A stretch of 48,850 nt of DNA, from contig CAZNCJ010000014.1 in NCBI GenBank assembly GCA_964571595.1, positions 1 to 48,850 of the forward strand. Reading direction: 5' to 3'. Below the pieces are notes generated by a model. That model did no database searches. It was not told the origin of the DNA and saw only the letters and a program-made list of their open reading frames with translations. This DNA is from CALCKU01 sp964571595. GTDB lineage: Bacteria; Pseudomonadota; Alphaproteobacteria; Caulobacterales; Maricaulaceae. The position numbers and the translations under genes were made by a program. Below are positions 43,357 through 48,850 of the stretch, piece by piece; the first letter of the stretch is position 1, and every line of letters begins with the position of its first letter.

Positions 43357-44052
43357 TTAGGCCGTTAATTTATCTCGAGCCGGTTCGCGTAGGACATATC
43401 CACGTCCCCAGACGGTTTCGATATAGTGCTCACCACCTGTAGCGGCGGCCAATTTCTTACGCAGCTTACAAATAAAGACATCGATAATTTTAAGTTCAGG
43501 TTCGTCCATACCGCCGTAAAGATGGTTTAGGAACATTTCCTTGGTCAATGTAGAGCCTTTGCGAAGGGATAAAAGCTCTAGCATTTGGTATTCTTTACCT
43601 GTCAGATGTACACGGTGCTCTGCGACTTCAACAGTTTTAGCATCCAAATTGACGGCAATGTCGCCAGTTGTGATGATAGATTGTGAATGACCTTTCGAGC
43701 GACGCACTACGGCGTGGATACGCGCGACAAGTTCGTCCTTATGAAATGGCTTGGTCATATAGTCATCAGCGCCGGTTCCCAGCCCTCTGACTTTAGTTTC
43801 AATATCCGACGTACCGGATAAAATGAAGATGGGCGTATTGACTTTCGCCAATCGCAACATTTTTAGGACCTCAAATCCCGGCATATCCGGTAAGTTTAGG
43901 TCCAGCAATATGATGTCATAATCATAGAGCTTGCCTAAATCGACACCTTCTTCACCTAAATCGGTGGTATAAACATTAAAACCTTCAGACTTAAGCATCA
44001 ATTCGATGCCTTGCGCTGTAGCACTATCGTCCTCGATCAGAAGAACACGCAT
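43357..44052 (-). CDS. ctrA: Cell-cycle response regulator CtrA
   Basis: CtrA is the master cell-cycle regulator of alphaproteobacteria. It activates flagellar, pilus and division genes and, in Caulobacter, silences the origin. The 231-residue protein has the receiver (MRVLLIEDDSATAQ, Asp51 in LLDLNLPDMPGF, the KPFHKDELVARIHAVVRRSKGH stretch in pieces) and the OmpR-type DNA-binding domain with the CtrA-specific GKEYQMLELLSLRKG and FLNHLYGGMDEPELKIIDVF. Near identity to the Caulobacter protein supports the TTAA-N7-TTAA calls made elsewhere here. The ATG at 44052 has AGGAGGGG upstream; an 8-codon longer frame is not used. The gene is monocistronic and divergent from a FliJ-like gene. Confidence 0.98.
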   Translation of the reverse strand: MRVLLIEDDSATAQGIELMLKSEGFNVYTTDLGEEGVDLGKLYDYDIILLDLNLPDMPGFEVLKMLRLAKVNTPIFILSGTSDIETKVRGLGTGADDYMTKPFHKDELVARIHAVVRRSKGHSQSIITTGDIAVNLDAKTVEVAEHRVHLTGKEYQMLELLSLRKGSTLTKEMFLNHLYGGMDEPELKIIDVFICKLRKKLAAATGGEHYIETVWGRGYVLREPARDKLTA

Positions 44053-44069
44053 ATAATCCCCTCCTAGGC

Positions 44070-44128
44070 GAATCATTATCCCGTAGCTAACGAAATATAG
44101 TTAACGGAACTTATGGCTTACGTGAATC
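44070..44128. promoter_or_regulatory. Two GANTC methylation sites in the ctrA promoter region
   Basis: GAATC occurs at 44070-44074 and 44124-44128. CcrM methylates GANTC, and in Caulobacter methylation state gates the ctrA P1 promoter. TTAAC half-sites (about 44101 and 44143) may serve CtrA autoregulation, but no full TTAA-N7-TTAA is seen. Confidence 0.5.
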
Positions 44129-44295
44129 CCGTAAATCAAATGTTAACAATAATTCGCGTTTTTTAATTGTTTTCATGATTTGGACCCGAAATGAACGTTT
44201 TTTTTTCAAATCTTTACGGGACCGTAAGCATAATCGCGTAAAACCAGCCTCAAGAACGGAAAAATACCGTCAAATTTTGGGTTAGGTGAACAATT

Positions 44296-44667
44296 ATGAA
44301 CCATTCAATGGAAAAATCGGTCCGGCAAACGCGTTTTGCGATTGAGGACTTACAGAGACGCATATCAGTTTTAGAGGCCACACGGCAGGATCTCGAGAAA
44401 CAAATTCGTAAACTTAATGAAAGTGTGCCTGAGGATAGTGTCGATCCGAAAGAGCAACGCGAAGGCTATGTTGCTTATGGGTCTTATGCTCAATCAGTTA
44501 TAACGCGCAAAGACAATATTCGCTCCTCTTTGGAAGATGTGGCCGTGCAGCACACGGATCTGGCGTCTGAATTAAGAGATGCGATGGATATGCTTGATAG
44601 TTTTGAGCGCCTCCGTGCTCGCCAAATGGCTGATAAAGCCGAAAAGGCCTTACGCAAGCGCGCTTAA
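44296..44667 (+). CDS. Coiled-coil protein, probable flagellar export protein FliJ
   Basis: A 123-residue, almost wholly helical, charged protein with heptad pattern throughout (RQTRFAIEDLQRRISVLEATRQDLEKQI in pieces, and ASELRDAMDMLDSFERLRARQMADKAEKALRKRA). FliJ, the stalk of the flagellar export ATPase, has this size, pattern and a basic C-terminus with ERLRxRQ. ctrA next to flagellar export genes is seen in other alphaproteobacteria, which supports the call. No fliI is in the window, so the gene stands alone. A terminator follows. Confidence 0.65.
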   Translation: MNHSMEKSVRQTRFAIEDLQRRISVLEATRQDLEKQIRKLNESVPEDSVDPKEQREGYVAYGSYAQSVITRKDNIRSSLEDVAVQHTDLASELRDAMDMLDSFERLRARQMADKAEKALRKRA

Positions 44668-44715
44668 GCACGACGAAGTCTTTTACTTTGGCCGTTACAG
44701 GCCTGTTTAAAATAA

Positions 44716-44742
44716 AACCGGAGCCCTTAACGGGCCCCGGTT
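44716..44742. terminator. Terminator between the FliJ-like gene and the anti-sigma gene
   Basis: AACCGGAGCCC pairs with GGGCCCCGGTT with one A-C mismatch around a TTAAC loop. T-rich sequence on the minus side (TTTTATTTT) and a shorter T-run on the plus side suggest bidirectional use. Confidence 0.75.
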
Positions 44743-44815
44743 TCGGCTATTATATTGTAAGGGGTTAGTCACTATAATAGCCCTGATTAGGCGGCACTGG
44801 AGGGGGGAGCCGGAC

Positions 44816-45208
44816 CTAATTTTCGTTTTCTACCCAATCATAAATATCTGAGACACCAAGCTCTAAGGCAGCTTCCTGCCAGATATCGCTCTCATCTGCT
44901 TGGTTTGTGCCAATTTGTGTGAGGGCCATAATCCCCAGACTGAAAGCGCAAACCAGGCCTGCTGCCCATTTCATCTTTCCAAAAGACCTGCCCTCTCGGG
45001 GTGTATGGTCATTTTGCGCAATGGGCTGGGTATTGATCGCGGCGTCTTGCTGCCCCTGATCTTGCGGGGTTTGTTCGGCCATTTTCAAAATACGAGCCTT
45101 TAACAGATCAGACGGGCCTGCGGGGCTGTAAGATTGCAGCCTCGCCTGTAAATCCTGATCGCTCATCTGACGGGCATTATCTGGCGTCTTATCTTTTGGC
45201 GTAGTCAT
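44816..45208 (-). CDS. Probable anti-sigma factor, single membrane helix
   Basis: A 130-residue protein with a Gln-rich cytoplasmic N-terminus (DQDLQARLQSYSPAG), one membrane helix (MKWAAGLVCAFSLGIMAL) and a short acidic periplasmic tail ending DWVENEN. The gene overlaps the sigma factor stop by 4 bases (ATGA), as anti-sigma genes usually do. I do not see a zinc-binding HxxxCxxC motif, so it is not a ZAS-type anti-sigma. The role comes from position and topology, not from sequence similarity. Confidence 0.65.
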   Translation of the reverse strand: MTTPKDKTPDNARQMSDQDLQARLQSYSPAGPSDLLKARILKMAEQTPQDQGQQDAAINTQPIAQNDHTPREGRSFGKMKWAAGLVCAFSLGIMALTQIGTNQADESDIWQEAALELGVSDIYDWVENEN

Positions 45209-45807
45209 GATGTGAGACCTTCCGGGTTTTGCGTTATGCCGCCAACAGAGGCGATTGGCTTGGCACTGAGTTTTGCTTTGAGGGCTTTTTTGCCGCGCAT
45301 AAGCAGAGATTCGTAAGCACTTTCTGTAATTTCCATAATTTGCGCGCCTTCTTTCTGGCTGACCTCGTCATAGAAACTCAGCACAATGGCTGTGCGTTGG
45401 CGCGGCTGTATTTCCGAGAGGGCTTGCTTAATCTGGTATGCGGTCTCTTCTGCCAGTAATCCGTCAACGGCATTGGCAGAACTATCGGCCTGCTCGGGTG
45501 GGTTATCTGTGAAAGACGGGCTGTGCTTTCTAAGGATATCCAGACAGGCATTTGTTGTAGCCCGGCGCATCCATGTGATCAGCTTGGCTTTGCCAGACTC
45601 CCAATTGGGCGCCATTTTCCAAGTTTTTAGGAAAACCGTTTGGCAGACATCTTCGGCCATGATCTGATCGCCTAACATATAGGCTGCATGTGCGTGTAAT
45701 TTATGCATGTGCCGATCCATTAAAGCTTTTAACGCCCCTTCAGCCCCGGCCATAAGACCGGGGAGAATATCCGCATCAGGATCAGTAACTGTGTCCTGCG
45801 CGCCCAT
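45205..45807 (-). CDS. ECF-type RNA polymerase sigma factor
   Basis: A 200-residue sigma-70 family protein with only regions 2 and 4. Region 2 shows LMDRHMHKLHAHAAYMLGD, AEDVCQTVFLKTWK and ITWMRRATTNACLDILRK; region 4 shows IQPRQRTAIVLSFYDEVSQKEGAQIMEITESAYESLLMRGKKALK in pieces. I chose the ATG at 45807, since a longer frame starting GTG at 45876 would overlap the EF-hand gene and lacks a spaced ribosome site. It lies between an EF-hand protein and a membrane anti-sigma-like protein. It probably directs an envelope or calcium-related response. Confidence 0.88.
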   Translation of the reverse strand: MGAQDTVTDPDADILPGLMAGAEGALKALMDRHMHKLHAHAAYMLGDQIMAEDVCQTVFLKTWKMAPNWESGKAKLITWMRRATTNACLDILRKHSPSFTDNPPEQADSSANAVDGLLAEETAYQIKQALSEIQPRQRTAIVLSFYDEVSQKEGAQIMEITESAYESLLMRGKKALKAKLSAKPIASVGGITQNPEGLTS

Positions 45808-45838
45808 TGCGGGTTTATCAAGGCTGGTAGGCTTGATC

Positions 45839-46474
45839 TTAGCGACCTTTCTTCCAGCGGCGCTTTTTGCCTTCACCTTTGGTCAAGACCCCGTCGCCAT
45901 TGGCATCAAGGCGGGCAAAGATAGCCAGCACGGCCTCTTCATGCTCGGCCTGTGTGACAAAGCCGTCACCATTGGCATCGCGCTTGACCCGGTTTTTCCC
46001 GCGAGGCTTATCACCACGCTTAGCTTCTCGTTCGGCGCGTTTTTCAGCTCGCTTGGCTTGCATTGCCGCCTTTTCAGCTTCGTCAATCACGCCGTCTTTA
46101 TTGCTGTCGGCTTTTTCCAGACGTCTGGCTTCGCGTTTTGCTTTTTTATCAGCACCGGCACTTCCATACTCGTTTTGCGAAATGAAACCGTCATTATTGC
46201 CATCGAGCTTGCCAAATTTCTTATCGCGGCGTTCTGCGCGCTTGGCCTCGCGGTGGGCTTTGATTTCGTCTTGGCTTAAGACGCCGTCAAAATTGGTGTC
46301 TGTATCGCTAAATTTTTGATTAGCATGGGCGATAAATTCTGCTTGGCTAATCTCACCGTTCTGGTCGATATCTGCTTTAGGCTTGGCAATAGCGACTGTG
46401 GAAAGCCCGGCAAGACCAAAGGCGGTAAGTGTGACTGTTTTGAGCAAAGTTGATTTTTTAAACATATTTGACAT
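45839..46474 (-). CDS. Periplasmic EF-hand protein with six calcium-binding loops
   Basis: A 211-residue protein with a signal peptide (LKTVTLTAFGLAGLSTVAIA). Six EF-hand loops can be read: DIDQNGEISQAE, DTNFDGVLSQDE, DGNNDGFISQNE, DSNKDGVIDEAE, DANGDGFVTQAE and DANGDGVLTKGE. All keep the D-x-D/N-x-D/N-G pattern with a final Glu, so calcium binding is likely. Between them lie very basic, Lys/Arg/Ala-rich helices (REAKRAERRDKK and AKREARRLEK). It is the first gene of an operon with the sigma factor and the anti-sigma-like gene, 31 bases before the former. A calcium-sensing or buffering role is inferred. Confidence 0.92.
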   Translation of the reverse strand: MSNMFKKSTLLKTVTLTAFGLAGLSTVAIAKPKADIDQNGEISQAEFIAHANQKFSDTDTNFDGVLSQDEIKAHREAKRAERRDKKFGKLDGNNDGFISQNEYGSAGADKKAKREARRLEKADSNKDGVIDEAEKAAMQAKRAEKRAEREAKRGDKPRGKNRVKRDANGDGFVTQAEHEEAVLAIFARLDANGDGVLTKGEGKKRRWKKGR

Positions 46475-46586
46475 GGGGGAAGTCCTTTCGTGTTACTCAT
46501 AAACCCAAACGGGTGAAAAGGTAAAATCCTGCATTTATGACACATTTGTAATATTTAAAGTGCAACTGAGATAATCGCGAATTTCC

Positions 46587-46598
46587 TAACGCGCGTTA
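46587..46598. repeat. 12-bp palindrome upstream of the EF-hand operon
   Basis: TAACGCGCGTTA is a perfect palindrome in the 160-base gap between the EF-hand gene (start 46474) and the divergent membrane protein gene. It may be an operator. A near relative is at 28719-28728. Confidence 0.35.
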
Positions 46599-46658
46599 AC
46601 CTATTGCAAGCCTTTAGTGTTAGTTTAGGGCATATTGATTCGTTTTTTCGGGTTTTTG

Positions 46659-47096
46659 ATGCGCATATTTACGATAATACCTCTGCTGACCGTGCCTGTG
46701 ATTATATATAATGTCGTGGCATGGGGCGGTGCGACTTTCTCTACAGCGGCAAATGTGCGCGCTCAGATGGATTCTGAGCTTTTGAGTATTTCTATGGCGT
46801 CTGGGGCAAATTGGTCGATAACACCGGGCCATGCCCTGATCATGCTCAGCCTGCTTTTATTGTTTTTTGAGCTGTTAAAATCAACGGGCTTTGGGCGGGC
46901 GGCCATTATGAACCATGCCTTTTCTATGGTTTTGTTTATTATCTGTCTGGTTGAATTTTTAATGTTCAACGCCTTTGCCACATCTGTGTTCTTTTTAATT
47001 ACCCTGATGTGCCTGTTAGATGTGATGGCCGGATTTATGGTGACAATTGCCAGCGCCAGGCGGGATTTCGGGGTGACAGAGAGTTTCGGCGATTAA
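46659..47096 (+). CDS. Small integral membrane protein of unknown function
   Basis: A 145-residue protein with four hydrophobic segments (FTIIPLLTVPVIIYNVVAW, ALIMLSLLLLFFELL, FSMVLFIICLVEFLMF and SVFFLITLMCLLDVMAGFMV). There is a polar loop between the first two. I chose the ATG at 46659, which has GGG 6 bases before; a TTG at 46635 is the other possibility. No known family was recognised. It is divergent from the EF-hand operon and precedes the EAL gene by about 90 bases. Confidence 0.7.
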   Translation: MRIFTIIPLLTVPVIIYNVVAWGGATFSTAANVRAQMDSELLSISMASGANWSITPGHALIMLSLLLLFFELLKSTGFGRAAIMNHAFSMVLFIICLVEFLMFNAFATSVFFLITLMCLLDVMAGFMVTIASARRDFGVTESFGD

Positions 47097-47186
47097 ATTT
47101 ATATAATACAACTATTGAGTGTAATTTATTAAATCTTTCGCGTTATACGTCTATATCACATTATGGAATAAGTGAGACAGTAAAGC

Positions 47187-48850
47187 ATGAGCGAGCCATA
47201 TAAGCCGCATAAAAATAAAACAGGGCAGGCGGTGGAAGATAGCAACGCCCATGATCTGGCTATGCTGTTTCAACAGACCCATATGTTAAACAAGATGGCG
47301 AGTTTTCGCTGGGACGGTAAAAACACTCATGACTGGCTTGATCCTGTCAGCGCCGCCAGCCTGTTTCGCGGTCAGGTTCCACATTTGCCCGAAAACCGTA
47401 AATCCTATGAGCGGCTTTTATCCGAGGCCACGATTTTTGAACGCAATAAAGCCATAAAGCAATTAACATGGGACGGCGCCCAATATGTGATGTCCTATCC
47501 GGTCCAGACATTTGATGGTCAAAAAATCTGGCTGGAAGAACGGGGTAAGCGTTTATCGGGCAAGGGCCAGACCCCGCAGGATATTCTAGCGGTCTTACGC
47601 AATATTGATGTCCAGAAACAGGCCCATGAAAAAGCCGTCTATAATACGAATTACGATCCGCTTACGGGATTATGGAGCCCGGAACGTCTTTATCGGGGAT
47701 TGACCTATCTGCTGTCTATATCGGCCCGCGAAAATAAGCCGTCCGGTTTGTTACGCTTAAACGTCACAAATCTTTCCGACGTAAACACGACTTACGGCTA
47801 TGAGACAGGCGAGCGATTGCTCAAAGCTGTCGGGACTCGTTTGTCCCGTCTGATTAGCGCGCCGGATATTCTTGCCCGCCTCGGCGAGACGGGATTTGGT
47901 ATTGGCGTATTTCGCGCAGACCCGCAGAGCTTGAAAGCCTTGGCCGAAAGCCTGCTCGAAGATTTATCCGATACTCCTTACCCCAGCCCCCACGGGGAGC
48001 TTTATGCCGAGCTTTGCGCTGGCGGTACATTATTAGCTGACCCAGAATTAGCAGAACCAGAATTAGCTGAACAAGACGGCGAAGACGTGCAAAGCGATTT
48101 ACATTTTGCACGCACCGCCGATGAGGCGTTCTTGCAATGCCAGACGGCTTTGCAAAATACGCAACGCCCGGGGACATATGCCGCCTTTACGGGCGGGGCG
48201 CTCCAAGACGCGTCGACAAAGAAAAGCAATCCTATCACGGCAGAGGCGATATTATCAGCCTTGAATGATCGCCGGATTTCTCTGGCCTATCAGCCGATAG
48301 TCGATGCTAAAACCCGCGAGCTTCACCATTATGAATGTCTCTTGCGTTTGCGCCGCGATAATGGCGAGATTATTTCCGCCGGTCAGATCATCATGGCTGC
48401 CGAAGACCTTGACCTTGTGCATTTCCTTGATCGTCGGGCCTTAGCGCTGGCCTCTGAGACATTGCGCAATGATCCGGATATTCAACTGGCCTTGAACCTC
48501 TCTGCGGGCACGGTGAAAAATATTAAAGCCGCCAATGCCTATCTTGAAGCCTTAAAAGCCTTGGGGCCAGCTGCGCAGCGAGTGACTTTGGAGCTCACAG
48601 AGACGGTCGCGCTGGACGATCCCGCCAAAGCCAATAGGTTCTGCGTTGAGGCTCGCCAACTCGGCACGCAATTTGCCATTGATGATTTTGGCTCTGGCTA
48701 TACGACCTTCCAGAACCTCATGGCCATTGAAGCCGATACGATAAAAATTGATGGCTCCTTTATTCAGGATCTCGCCGCCACGCCCCATAAGCAAACCTTT
48801 GTGCGCATGATGGTGGATTTGGCCCAGACCTTTAATGTTAAAACGGTCGC
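47187..48850 (+). CDS. GGDEF-EAL protein with degenerate GGDEF motif (3' end outside the window)
   Basis: The frame is open from the ATG at 47187 to the end of the window (554 codons), so the C-terminus is missing. The first 150 residues form an N-terminal domain that looks PAS-like (FRWDGKNTHDWLDP and WLEERGKR). The GGDEF domain (DPLTGLWSPERLYRGL) has GETGF (G233 to F237) in place of GG[DE]EF, so cyclase activity is unlikely. A repeated insert (ELAEPELAEQ) follows. The EAL domain keeps YQPIVDAKTRELHHYECLLRL (ECL in place of EAL, Glu kept), NLSAG, TLELTETVAL, IDDFGSGY and IKIDGSFI, so c-di-GMP phosphodiesterase activity is plausible. It has no membrane segment in view, so it is probably cytoplasmic. 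Confidence 0.9.
   Translation, partial: MSEPYKPHKNKTGQAVEDSNAHDLAMLFQQTHMLNKMASFRWDGKNTHDWLDPVSAASLFRGQVPHLPENRKSYERLLSEATIFERNKAIKQLTWDGAQYVMSYPVQTFDGQKIWLEERGKRLSGKGQTPQDILAVLRNIDVQKQAHEKAVYNTNYDPLTGLWSPERLYRGLTYLLSISARENKPSGLLRLNVTNLSDVNTTYGYETGERLLKAVGTRLSRLISAPDILARLGETGFGIGVFRADPQSLKALAESLLEDLSDTPYPSPHGELYAELCAGGTLLADPELAEPELAEQDGEDVQSDLHFARTADEAFLQCQTALQNTQRPGTYAAFTGGALQDASTKKSNPITAEAILSALNDRRISLAYQPIVDAKTRELHHYECLLRLRRDNGEIISAGQIIMAAEDLDLVHFLDRRALALASETLRNDPDIQLALNLSAGTVKNIKAANAYLEALKALGPAAQRVTLELTETVALDDPAKANRFCVEARQLGTQFAIDDFGSGYTTFQNLMAIEADTIKIDGSFIQDLAATPHKQTFVRMMVDLAQTFNVKTV

Noticed and set aside
46635..46658. TTG start for the small membrane protein
   Set aside because: The ATG at 46659 has a better spaced GGG and a more usual start codon, but the choice is not certain.
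48002..48238. Minus-strand Cys/Ser-rich frame (repeated SANSGSANSGSANN) near the window end
   Set aside because: It is the complement of the ELAEPELAEQ insert in the GGDEF-EAL gene and has no support of its own.
1..48850. tRNA genes, rRNA genes, CRISPR arrays, insertion sequences and integrase genes
   Set aside because: I looked in the gaps and saw no cloverleaf, no direct repeat array with spacers, no transposase and no att-like duplicated ends. A tRNAscan or CRISPR search would confirm.

Overview
The window looks like chromosomal DNA from an alphaproteobacterium of the Caulobacterales/Maricaulales (Hyphomonadaceae-like) group. The basis is a CtrA orthologue with the family's characteristic sequence, a complete-looking Tad/Cpa pilus assembly operon, the rsmI/yraN/LpoA-like cluster, GANTC sites in the ctrA promoter, and a moderate GC content broken by AT-rich promoters. 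The genus cannot be fixed from the sequence alone. No rRNA, tRNA, CRISPR array, transposase or prophage gene was seen.

Layout. 1-1058: the end of a secreted protein gene and a second secreted protein, ending in a bidirectional terminator. 1134-7116: gltD-gltB (glutamate synthase) on the minus strand. 7473-9510: uppP and a serine beta-lactamase-like hydrolase on the plus strand. 9540-13800: a frameshifted surface lipoprotein gene, a LOG-family protein, a methyltransferase-like lipoprotein and an NDUFA9-like dehydrogenase. 13883-25502: a low-molecular-weight phosphatase followed (upstream in transcription) by a large minus-strand Tad/Cpa operon: cpaB, cpaC, a mini CpaD-like lipoprotein, TadG-like, two TadE/F-like proteins, cpaE, cpaF, tadB, tadC and a TPR protein. 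Its promoter carries two exact tandem CtrA boxes (TTAA-N7-TTAA).

25627-31382 is the most unusual part. It holds a hybrid histidine kinase whose receiver lacks the phosphoacceptor Asp; an unannotated 36-residue double-glycine-leader peptide gene (28822-28932) whose core is three tandem heptads (KPIIWEP, KPIIWEP, KPIIWKS), with its own terminator and a perfect CtrA box upstream; a C39-peptidase ABC exporter; and, translationally coupled to it, a 68-residue stump of an HlyD-type adaptor. I infer that these form a peptide export system, possibly with sensing by the kinase and cell-cycle control.

31440-43214 is mostly housekeeping: a GIY-YIG-like protein, apaG, dCTP deaminase, glutathione synthetase, a lysophospholipase-like hydrolase, an ArsC-like protein, lipoproteins, a BON-domain protein, yraN, rsmI, an LpoA-like protein, hemW, rdgB and rph. 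43357-48850 holds ctrA, a divergent FliJ-like coiled-coil gene, an EF-hand / ECF sigma / anti-sigma-like operon, a small membrane protein, and the start of a GGDEF-EAL protein with a degenerate GGDEF motif that runs off the window.
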